From positions 37,152 to 101,151 of the forward strand of contig JABSRT010000021.1 of the NCBI GenBank assembly GCA_013214945.1: 64,000 nt of DNA, read 5' to 3'. The notes below the pieces were generated by a model that was given only the letters and a program-made list of their open reading frames with translations, did no database searches and had not been told where the DNA came from. Every line of letters begins with the position of its first letter. Within the stretch, counting starts at the first letter, position 1. Shown piece by piece: positions 57,258 through 64,000 of the stretch. Origin of the DNA: Gammaproteobacteria bacterium (GTDB lineage Bacteria > Pseudomonadota > Gammaproteobacteria > Enterobacterales > Psychrobiaceae). The position numbers and the translations under genes are program-made.

Positions 57258-57405
57258 TCATTTTTATAAACCAACGTTCTTACTGATGCAGCGGCTCTAT
57301 GCCGCTGATACCTATCTATTATATTACCCGCTGCTTGATCCAGATCTTAGAACCATTCACGAATCTATTTTATGATTAGATCATCGTTATTAGTAGGGGA
57401 TCCGC

Positions 57406-57810
57406 ATGATAAAAATTTCTGTGCTTATATTGGGTTGCATAACCACGCTTATTATCCTGTTGGTTAATCAGCTCATTTTTATACTAATAGCGGCCTATAG
57501 TGGAATTGCGGGTAATGAACATCAATTGTGGTCACAGTACCAAGGCATAATTTGGCAAGTAATGGGGCTGGCGACGTTGTGTGGTTCGATGTGGCTTGGT
57601 GGTTTGACGGTTCGCCTGATGGTGACACATCATCGGGCGTTACACGGTTTTATCGTTGCCTGCGTGATTAGTGGCACATTTATTGGAAGCTTGGGCGATC
57701 GCGGTCAATTAACCGCGATGTCAATGGTGGTATTTTTGTCGGCTGCAGTCTGTGGCGCTTTGGGGGCACACGGTTTACCTTGGCGAAAATTAAAGCGGGA
57801 TCTCAACTAA
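57406..57810 (+). CDS. Small four-helix membrane protein, unknown
   Basis: A 134-residue protein with four predicted transmembrane segments and a short basic C-terminus (PWRKLKRDLN). It follows yfbV by about 150 bp; GTAGGGGATC precedes the ATG at 57406. The 3' end overlaps the convergent phosphopantetheinyl transferase gene by 21 bp. No family recognised and no function claimed. Confidence 0.65.
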   Translation: MIKISVLILGCITTLIILLVNQLIFILIAAYSGIAGNEHQLWSQYQGIIWQVMGLATLCGSMWLGGLTVRLMVTHHRALHGFIVACVISGTFIGSLGDRGQLTAMSMVVFLSAAVCGALGAHGLPWRKLKRDLN

Positions 57811-58548
57811 ATCTGTTTGTGCTAACGGTGTTAGATATCGAGTCGTGATGGTCATATTTTGGTTACATGGTGCTTTTACCGTTAGGGCCATTCGGTGATC
57901 TTTACTCGCTTCAAACAGCCAGCTTTTCCAATGTGCTGGGTTGTCATTTCGCTGCGCGCAAAAGCTAAGCTTAACCTGTGCTCTGTTGCTTAAGTCAAAA
58001 CTAAAGTGGTTGAGTGGAATCGCTAAACCATCGCCACAGGCTTTAATATAAGACTCTTTAAGGGTCCAGTAATCATAAAAATGCCAAGGTTGCTGTGCGT
58101 GTTCAAATTGCTGTAGCGCCTCAATTTCCGTGGGTGAAAAATAACGCGGTGCCAACTTATATGTATCACTATTACGTTTGGTATATTCAACATCAATGCC
58201 TAATGGAAATGACTTTGTTACCGCGCAGACAATCATGTCATTCGCGTGAGACAGGTTAAATTCGAGACTTACTGATGAATCTTTTAAGTAAGGTTTACCG
58301 TTGAATCCACGACCAAATTGCCAATCTTGCGGCTTAACATCGCCGTAGTGCGATAATATGCAGCGTATAAAAGCGCGTGTCACTAATCCACTGTGCTGGT
58401 CGGCAGGGCGAATGTAACGATTCACTTTATGCTGCTCGTCACTGCTAAGTAAATCGAAATATTGAGTTAGCAATTGTTTATCGGTGATTGTGCTAGGGCG
58501 CACCAGCCAGATATCGATTTGATTGTTTGATAAGGTAAGTATGGACAA
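57790..58548 (-). CDS. 4'-phosphopantetheinyl transferase, Sfp type
   Basis: A 252-residue Sfp-superfamily transferase that moves the phosphopantetheine arm from CoA to carrier proteins. Motifs: FNLSHANDMIVCAV, the metal site LGIDVEYTKR and WTLKESYIKACGDGL. No carrier-protein synthase (NRPS/PKS/PUFA) genes lie in the window, so its partner is elsewhere. AcpS for the primary ACP would be a separate enzyme. Confidence 0.85.
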   Translation of the reverse strand: MSILTLSNNQIDIWLVRPSTITDKQLLTQYFDLLSSDEQHKVNRYIRPADQHSGLVTRAFIRCILSHYGDVKPQDWQFGRGFNGKPYLKDSSVSLEFNLSHANDMIVCAVTKSFPLGIDVEYTKRNSDTYKLAPRYFSPTEIEALQQFEHAQQPWHFYDYWTLKESYIKACGDGLAIPLNHFSFDLSNRAQVKLSFCAQRNDNPAHWKSWLFEASKDHRMALTVKAPCNQNMTITTRYLTPLAQTDLVEIPL

Positions 58549-58650
58549 AGCAGCACGTTCATTAGTTAAAGGAAGTCGATGATAACATGGTTACTCTAAC
58601 CGAGATAATAGCTTAGCGTAGAGTTGGTGGAATTACTGAACCGCCAGTAA

Positions 58651-60357
58651 CTAGAATGACTGCTTGACCTTAATTATCAATTGCATGCTATCAATTGTGT
58701 CGTTGTTACTGAGGGGAAAGGCCAAATCTAGATGGATAATATGGTTGGCATCAGCTCGGGTTGGCGTTAAGCGCAGACCAACCCCTATATCGCTGATAAA
58801 TTGGCTATGATTAGTTTGAGCTGCCTGTTGTTCGCTTTGCCATACTTTTCCTATGTCAAAATAAACAGCTGCTCCGACCCGCACCAATTGATACAAATAA
58901 ACATCACTGTAATAACGTTCTTCCAAAGATAATACCGCACTATGCTTAGCTTCAAGAAAGCGTAATGGATAACCACGTAATCCGGTGTCACCACCAAGAA
59001 ATAGTTGTTTTTCTCGGTGCAGTTTATCGGTTGAATTGATGTTTATTGAGCTAAAAAATACCCAATCTGGTGAGTGGAAGTTATAATAATCGCTCTTAAA
59101 GTGAAATAACTGCTGATCTGCTTGAAAGTTGTCACCTTGCCAATTCCCCTCAAAAGAAGCCGTTAAATCGATAAGTTGTTGATCGAATTTAAAAGCATTT
59201 TTAAGCTCGGCCTTAACTATGACTTGGTCTGGATCGTCACTTAGCGATTGGTCACTGTAGCCAATTAATGCGCTAACATAGTGGCCTAAATTAATATCTT
59301 CGGTGCGTTTTATCGAACGATAATTTTGGAGCTTAATGTAGTTATCTTCTAATAGTTCAATACTTAACCAGGGGTATATCGCTTTCCTGTCGCTTGGCAC
59401 GATATCGAGAGGGTTATGCAGTGATTTTTTTAAAAAACTATCTTGCTCTATTGATAGACCGTAGCGCCAGCGGACACTTTTTTTGTTTTCATAGCCGCGA
59501 GAGTGGCCAAAGAAAAGACTGGAATGTTGTAATTTATGTTCAAATTCACTGCTTAATTCGGTGTCATGATAAATTGAATCGATCCGTTTTTCGTTATTGT
59601 ATTGGGCACCATAAGTGTAGGTACTCGCTAGTGAATAGAAGGGTAATTCGAAGCTTGTAAATTGACGATAACCATCACTATTATCGCTAAACTCAAGATT
59701 AATTTGGCGGCGAGTTCCCATAATATTAGGATCTTTGTAGCTAATTAAATACTCGGTTCGTTGATCCGCTTCAGTACGGGCAACTGTAATACGCTTGCCT
59801 CTGCCCAAGAAATTTGAATCGCTAAGCGCCATCGTCGTTTTAGACTCACCGCCACTACGCGACACGCTAAACGATGGGGTTAGTGACCACAAATCTCGGG
59901 TGGTAACTTCGACGTCCACTTGGTTGTTACATAAACTTAGCGGTCGAATTCGTGCACCGTAAATATACTTTCTACCGCGCAGCAGACGTTCCGATTCCTG
60001 TTGGGTAGCTTGAGTATAAAGCTCACCAGATTTAAATAGAATGTTATCAGTAATGACTTGTTCTTTAGTGACGATATGCAATGAATTGAGTGTGCGAAAC
60101 AACCAATTTTGTTCGTCAGGATTTCGTTCATCAAATACGTTATAGCGATTAATGCGGATGTTGTTGACGGTGGTATTTTCATCGATTAAATGTTCGGGGA
60201 GCAACTCAACATCGTCGGTCAGTGCTAATTCAAAAGGTGCCGATAATTGATTATGACTGAGCCATTGGCAATTAGTCAATTGGGCATTGACTTGATAGCT
60301 CGCACACAACAACAGCGCGCTGGTTATTCTTTTTGTTGCTAGGTTAACCTTGATGAT
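58651..60357 (-). CDS. BamA/TamA-family outer membrane protein, apparent ATC start
   Basis: A roughly 568-residue protein: signal peptide, at least one POTRA-like region (about 75-150) and a C-terminal barrel ending in KVKQSF, the last Phe being typical of outer-membrane barrels. It belongs with the surface-antigen (Bac_surface_Ag) barrels of BamA/TamA type but is shorter than BamA. In frame, TTG at 60312 or 60309 would leave almost no signal peptide (LCASYQVNA). A perfect AAGGAG (60364-60369) six bases upstream of ATC 60357 gives IKVNLATKRITSALLLCASYQVNA, a full signal peptide. Hence the coordinate used. A sequencing error changing ATG to ATC is an alternative. Confidence 0.75.
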   Translation of the reverse strand: MIKVNLATKRITSALLLCASYQVNAQLTNCQWLSHNQLSAPFELALTDDVELLPEHLIDENTTVNNIRINRYNVFDERNPDEQNWLFRTLNSLHIVTKEQVITDNILFKSGELYTQATQQESERLLRGRKYIYGARIRPLSLCNNQVDVEVTTRDLWSLTPSFSVSRSGGESKTTMALSDSNFLGRGKRITVARTEADQRTEYLISYKDPNIMGTRRQINLEFSDNSDGYRQFTSFELPFYSLASTYTYGAQYNNEKRIDSIYHDTELSSEFEHKLQHSSLFFGHSRGYENKKSVRWRYGLSIEQDSFLKKSLHNPLDIVPSDRKAIYPWLSIELLEDNYIKLQNYRSIKRTEDINLGHYVSALIGYSDQSLSDDPDQVIVKAELKNAFKFDQQLIDLTASFEGNWQGDNFQADQQLFHFKSDYYNFHSPDWVFFSSININSTDKLHREKQLFLGGDTGLRGYPLRFLEAKHSAVLSLEERYYSDVYLYQLVRVGAAVYFDIGKVWQSEQQAAQTNHSQFISDIGVGLRLTPTRADANHIIHLDLAFPLSNNDTIDSMQLIIKVKQSF

Positions 60358-60466
60358 GGAAAACTCCTTGTTCCATAAATTAGACAGTTAACAGTCTTAG
60401 TCATTTATTCTTATCATAGAAGTTATGTTAGGATCTAACAATATTTTTATTTTATAGGTCAATTTG

Positions 60467-61120
60467 ATGTTGAAATACCAAGTTATTCCGGTCACGGCTT
60501 TTTCACAAAATTGTACGGTGTTGTGGTGCGATCAAACACAGCGGGGCGCTGTTGTTGATCCCGGTGGTGATATTGAACTTATCATTGATGCAATTGAACA
60601 ACACGAGATTACGGTTGAAAAAATATTACTGACTCACGCTCATATTGATCATGCCGGCGGTACAGCTCAACTCGCGAAACAGTTAAACTTAACCATTGAA
60701 GGTCCGCATAAAGAAGATAAATTTTGGATTGATGCCTTAGATCAACAAGCGCAAATGTTTGGTTTTGATCCTGTCGAAAGTTTCACCCCAGATCGCTGGC
60801 TTGAGCAAGGGGATGTGGTGGCAGTTGGCAATGAAGTATTACAAGTGATATATACACCGGGGCACACGCCAGGCCATGTCGTTTTTTACTCTAAAACTTT
60901 AGACAAAGCTTGGGTAGGCGACGTGCTGTTTGCTGGTTCGATTGGTCGCACGGATTTTCCTCGTGGTGACCATCAAACATTGATTGACTCTATTTGTGAA
61001 AAGTTATGGCCGTTAGGTAATAGTGTCGAATTTATTTGTGGTCATGGTCCTAATTCAACGTTTGGTCAAGAACGACAAAGTAACCCGTTAGTCGGAGATC
61101 GCGTAACGGGCTTGGCATAA
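60467..61120 (+). CDS. ycbL: Metallo-beta-lactamase-fold hydrolase YcbL
   Basis: A 217-residue MBL-fold enzyme with metal-binding THAHIDHAGG, the GHTPGH motif and the late GHGPNSTFGQER, matching YcbL (glyoxalase II-like, type different from GloB). It probably hydrolyses S-D-lactoylglutathione or a related thioester. ATG 60467 is preferred over an in-frame TTG at 60464. Confidence 0.87.
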   Translation: MLKYQVIPVTAFSQNCTVLWCDQTQRGAVVDPGGDIELIIDAIEQHEITVEKILLTHAHIDHAGGTAQLAKQLNLTIEGPHKEDKFWIDALDQQAQMFGFDPVESFTPDRWLEQGDVVAVGNEVLQVIYTPGHTPGHVVFYSKTLDKAWVGDVLFAGSIGRTDFPRGDHQTLIDSICEKLWPLGNSVEFICGHGPNSTFGQERQSNPLVGDRVTGLA

Positions 61121-61152
61121 ATTAGCTTATTTTATCTAATCAGAAGTTTAGT

Positions 61153-61554
61153 TTATACCGGTAGTACTGGTGTTGGCTTACCGTCGTCATCTACTGCAAC
61201 AAAACTAAAGGTACCAGTGATCGCCTTTTCACGGTGATCATGGTACATGTCTTCGACATAAATATTCACTTCAACTTTTAAGCTGGTGCGGCCTACATGT
61301 ACCACTTGACCAACTAACTCAACCAAACTGCCGCCAGGGATCGGATGTTTAAAATCAATGCGATCCGATGAAACCGTCACCAAACGCTTACGACAAAAAC
61401 GTGTGGCAGCAATAAAAGCAGCCTCATCCATCCAAGATAATGCTTGGCCACCAAAAAGTGTGTCATGGTGATTCGTCGTAAAAGGAAAAATTGCTTTGGT
61501 AATACGTGCTTGGCTGTTCTCTAAACGTTCTAAAATGGCAGGATCTTTGATCAT
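61153..61554 (-). CDS. Acyl-CoA thioesterase, YciA-like hotdog fold
   Basis: A 133-residue single hotdog-domain protein. Motifs: HDTLFGGQALSWMDEAAFIAATRF at the active-site helix, VTVSSDRIDFKHPIPGGSLVELVGQVVHVGRTS and VEDMYHDH. It hydrolyses acyl-CoA esters to free acids in the cytoplasm. It converges on ycbL with a 32-bp gap. YciA versus another PaaI/TesB-like member is not separable. Confidence 0.85.
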   Translation of the reverse strand: MIKDPAILERLENSQARITKAIFPFTTNHHDTLFGGQALSWMDEAAFIAATRFCRKRLVTVSSDRIDFKHPIPGGSLVELVGQVVHVGRTSLKVEVNIYVEDMYHDHREKAITGTFSFVAVDDDGKPTPVLPV

Positions 61555-61752
61555 AATAAATATTACGCTGGTAAAAGAAGGGATTATACCAAATTTAAAA
61601 TTAATCTTTTAGGTTTAGATAGATAAAGGAATTTTTGGATATTGTTTAATAACAAGGATAGTTATTTTTAGAGGTTACTAAAATATTAATTGTTTAGTAA
61701 GAATTACAGCGTCGCGATGAAGTCAGTGCGAGGTGCTAGTTTATATTATCGA

Positions 61753-61835
61753 TGGTCAGGGATACTGGGTTAGAACGAGTGATTCGGTCGGGTTGTAAAG
61801 AGTAGAAGATGCTATCGCAACTGAGCTAATTGTTT
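61753..61835 (-). pseudogene. Decayed third copy of tRNA-Val(TAC)
   Basis: The 83-nt stretch aligns end to end with the two intact tRNA-Val genes: it keeps GATACTGGG, TTGTAA around the anticodon and CAACTGAGCTAAT, but has lost acceptor and anticodon-stem pairing and gained about 7 nt. It stands 17 bp beyond the first intact copy in the same orientation. No functional tRNA is expected. Confidence 0.75.
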
Positions 61836-61852
61836 TCTAGGGGATAATATGA

Positions 61853-61928
61853 TGGTGGACGATACTGGGCTCGAACCAGTGACCCTCGCCTTGTAAGGGC
61901 GATGCTCTCCCAACTGAGCTAATCGTCC
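61853..61928 (-). tRNA. tRNA-Val (anticodon TAC)
   Basis: A 76-nt cloverleaf with encoded CCA: acceptor GGACGAT/ATCGTCC, D-arm GCTC…GAGC, anticodon stem-loop CGCCCTTACAAGGCG with TAC, and T-arm with GGTTCGAGCC. Identical to the copy at 61969-62044. Confidence 0.97.
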
Positions 61929-61968
61929 TCAGGGGTACAAGATAAGTTTTACATTTTAATCTAAAAAA

Positions 61969-62044
61969 TGGTGGACGATACTGGGCTCGAACCAGTGACC
62001 CTCGCCTTGTAAGGGCGATGCTCTCCCAACTGAGCTAATCGTCC
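61969..62044 (-). tRNA. tRNA-Val (anticodon TAC), second copy
   Basis: Identical sequence to 61853-61928, 40 bp upstream of it on the minus strand. Both are probably transcribed from the promoter at 62134-62161. Confidence 0.97.
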
Positions 62045-62133
62045 GGGATAGTAATACTAATGTTTTTCTTCTTTAGCTAGAATAGAAACTAAGTTTGTTT
62101 AACTGCGTTAATCTCCCTTGGTTTCGGGAGCGT

Positions 62134-62161
62134 ATTATAGAGAGACTCTGTTTAGAGTCAA
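62134..62161 (-). promoter_or_regulatory. Sigma-70 promoter of the tRNA-Val operon
   Basis: On the minus strand TTGACT (62156-62161), 16-bp spacer, TATAAT (62134-62139), then a GC-rich discriminator ACGCTCCC. Typical of strong, stringently controlled stable-RNA promoters. Confidence 0.88.
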
Positions 62162-62425
62162 TGGTTTTTTTTTAGATATGGATTGAGTGGTTGCTTTTAA
62201 ATCGTTTTGCTTGTTGTTGTATTAAATTGCGCCAATATCCGGTTGAATTATGTCACATATTGCTAAAAATGGATAAACCAGATGATTTTAAATAGACCGT
62301 TATGCTTTTGAATTGGCTTTATAGATTGTAGTTATTGGTTATCTTGTTAAAATATGCATCATTATTTTGCTGTGTATACAATTATTAAGACACAGTCGCT
62401 TTCTACATAAGGTTAATCATTGATT

Positions 62426-63835
62426 ATGACAATCAAAACACGTTTTGCTCCTAGCCCTACTGGCTATTTACATGTTGGTGGTGCACGTACTGCACTTTAT
62501 TCTTGGTTATATGCCCAGAAAATGGGTGGCGAATTTGTCTTGCGGATTGAAGACACCGACATTGAGCGTTCAACGCAAGCGGCTATCGATGCGATTATGG
62601 AAGGAATGGAGTGGTTAGGACTAGAATGGAATGAAGGACCGTATTATCAAACCAAACGTTTTGATCGTTACAAAGAGTTACTTACGCAATTATTAGAGCA
62701 AGATAAGGCTTATCGTTGTTACTGTCCTAGTGAGCGCCTAGATGCCATGCGTGAAGAGCAAATGGCTAATGGTGAAAAACCTCGTTATGACGGTTGTTGT
62801 CGTAATTTAAGTGAGTATCCAACGGATGTTGATCATGTTATTCGTTTTAGAACGCCGCAAGAAGGCAGCGTTACTTTTGACGATCATGTTCGAGGCACTA
62901 TTACTACTCAGAACAGTGAACTTGATGATTTAATCATTCAACGTACCGATGGCAGTCCAACGTACAACTTCTGTGTTGTGATTGACGACTGGGATATGGA
63001 TATTACTCATGTTGTTCGTGGTGAAGATCATATTAACAATACGCCGCGCCAAATTAATATTCTTAAAGCATTAGGCGCGCCTATTCCTGAATATGCGCAT
63101 GTGTCGATGATTTTGGGTGATGATGGTAAAAAGTTATCTAAGCGTCATGGCGCAGTTGGTGTGATGCAATACCGTGATGACGGTTTCTTGCCTGAAGCAT
63201 TATTAAACTATTTAGTACGCTTGGGCTGGTCGCATGGCGATCAAGAAGTTTTCTCAATTGATGAAATGAAAGAACACTTCTCATTGGATGGTATTAATAA
63301 AGCCGCTTCTGGTTTTAACACTGAAAAATTATTATGGTTAAACAACCACTATATAAAGACCATGGACACTAGCTATGTAGCAAAGCATCTACAATGGCAT
63401 ATGGAAGAGCAGGGCATTGATATGTCTAATGGTCCGGCGTTAACAGAAATTGTTAGTGCGATGGGCGAGCGTGTAAATACTCTTAAAGAGTTGGCAGCCG
63501 CAAGTAAGTACTGTTATGTCGACTTTGAAGAGTTTGACGCTAACGCCGCTAAAAAGCATTTACGTGGCGTGGCATTAGCACCTCTTGAGTTAGTTGCTAC
63601 TAAATTAGCAGCTATAGATGAGTGGACGGCCGAAAACATTCAACAAGCTATAGAAGCAACGGCTTGCGAGTTAGAGGTAGGCATGGGTAAAGTAGGTATG
63701 CCGTTACGAGTAGCTGTTACTGGAGCAGGCCAGTCACCAGGGTTAGATATTACCCTTAAACTCGTTGGTAAAGCCCGTAGCGTTGAAAGAATAGCCGAAG
63801 CGGTTAAATTTGTAGCTGCTAGAATTAATTCTTAA
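62426..63835 (+). CDS. gltX: Glutamyl-tRNA synthetase
   Basis: A 469-residue class I aminoacyl-tRNA synthetase. The HIGH-type motif is in [20 protein letters not shown], the KMSKS-type motif is [11 protein letters not shown], and a zinc-finger-like [12 protein letters not shown]…YDGCCR follows. It charges tRNA-Glu. The length matches E. coli GltX. ATG 62426 starts the family-typical MTIKTRF; a TTG at 62420 has better spacing (7 bp) to AAGG and would add two residues, so the start is uncertain by six bases. Flanked by tRNA-Val and tRNA-Ala genes, an arrangement also known from Shewanella-type genomes. Confidence 0.97.
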   Translation: MTIKTRFAPSPTGYLHVGGARTALYSWLYAQKMGGEFVLRIEDTDIERSTQAAIDAIMEGMEWLGLEWNEGPYYQTKRFDRYKELLTQLLEQDKAYRCYCPSERLDAMREEQMANGEKPRYDGCCRNLSEYPTDVDHVIRFRTPQEGSVTFDDHVRGTITTQNSELDDLIIQRTDGSPTYNFCVVIDDWDMDITHVVRGEDHINNTPRQINILKALGAPIPEYAHVSMILGDDGKKLSKRHGAVGVMQYRDDGFLPEALLNYLVRLGWSHGDQEVFSIDEMKEHFSLDGINKAASGFNTEKLLWLNNHYIKTMDTSYVAKHLQWHMEEQGIDMSNGPALTEIVSAMGERVNTLKELAAASKYCYVDFEEFDANAAKKHLRGVALAPLELVATKLAAIDEWTAENIQQAIEATACELEVGMGKVGMPLRVAVTGAGQSPGLDITLKLVGKARSVERIAEAVKFVAARINS

Positions 63836-63843
63836 AAAAGGGG

Positions 63844-63872
63844 TTGACTCTTTTGTTCGAGGTGCATAGAAT
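63844..63872 (+). promoter_or_regulatory. Sigma-70 promoter of tRNA-Ala
   Basis: TTGACT (63844-63849), 17-bp spacer, TAGAAT (63867-63872), followed by the GC-rich GCGCCTCG discriminator. It lies just behind the gltX stop, so the tRNA has its own promoter. Confidence 0.87.
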
Positions 63873-63923
63873 GCGCCTCGTTGTCAGGGAGGAGTCATCC
63901 ACCAAGGCAGCAAAAATTAGTTC

Positions 63924-63999
63924 GGGGCTATAGCTCAGCTGGGAGAGCGCTTCGCTGGCAGCGAAGAGGTCTGCGGTTCGATCCCGCATAGCTCCACCA
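63924..63999 (+). tRNA. tRNA-Ala (anticodon GGC)
   Basis: A 76-nt cloverleaf with encoded CCA: acceptor GGGGCTA…TAGCTCC with a G-U pair, D-arm GCTC…GAGC, anticodon loop CTGGCAG and T-arm GGTTCGATCC. Ends one base before the window end. Confidence 0.97.
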
Positions 64000-64000
64000 A

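Overview
The window reads as chromosome of a marine-type gammaproteobacterium of the order Alteromonadales, in the broad neighbourhood of Shewanella, Colwellia and Ferrimonas. The AT-rich base composition, a VolA/Pla-1-type surface lipase, AGCS symporter, CheV, SohB, RadD, YfbV, and the topA...cysB and ackA-pta/yfbV arrangements all point that way. This placement is inference from gene content; no rRNA gene is present to settle it.

Layout. Positions 1-1250 are an accessory remnant: the 3' part of an HNH endonuclease gene, a fragment of an IS30-type transposase, and a decayed phage-type integrase on the opposite strand. Positions 1488-12133 hold a nitrogen/polyamine catabolic block: aldehyde dehydrogenase, amino-acid permease, a sigma-54 activator, a small cupin, a guanidinobutyrase/agmatinase-type ureohydrolase, a LuxR-type regulator, a PuuB-like FAD amine oxidoreductase and a SatP acetate transporter. 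Two transcription units of this block carry the same promoter architecture: two 14-bp dyads (ATTCA-N4-TGAAT type) 18 bp apart, then 74-75 bp, then a -24/-12 sigma-54 promoter. This is the strongest new regulatory observation in the window.

Positions 12496-24725 are mostly housekeeping and signalling genes: ThrE-type exporter, LETM1-like protein, argA, cheV, trmN6, an M50 protease overlapping an RluF-type pseudouridine synthase, a chemoreceptor, radD and a lone glycosyltransferase. Positions 24814-31215 are on the minus strand: a periplasmic binding-protein-like gene, then a five-gene unit of RND/MmpL exporter, LolA-like protein, outer-membrane barrel, DUF2892 membrane protein and periplasmic rhodanese. 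sohB, an Ig-like repeat lipoprotein, topA, an AGCS symporter, a degenerate histidine-kinase-like protein, cysB, sdaA, nagZ, an EamA exporter, purU-gloB, yciK and the VolA-like lipase follow.

Positions 52763-63999 hold ackA-pta-lipoprotein, yfbV, a phosphopantetheinyl transferase, a BamA/TamA-type outer-membrane protein that seems to need an ATC start codon, ycbL, a YciA-like thioesterase, two identical tRNA-Val(TAC) genes with a third decayed copy beside them, gltX and tRNA-Ala(GGC). Both intact tRNA loci have near-consensus sigma-70 promoters with GC-rich discriminators.

How the genes may work together: guanidino compounds or polyamines enter through the permease, are hydrolysed to urea plus an amine or GABA by the ureohydrolase, and the aldehydes made by the FAD oxidase are oxidised by the dehydrogenase, under one sigma-54 activator. 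Carbon then feeds acetate metabolism (SatP, Pta-AckA). This flow is inferred from family assignments and shared promoters, not shown directly.
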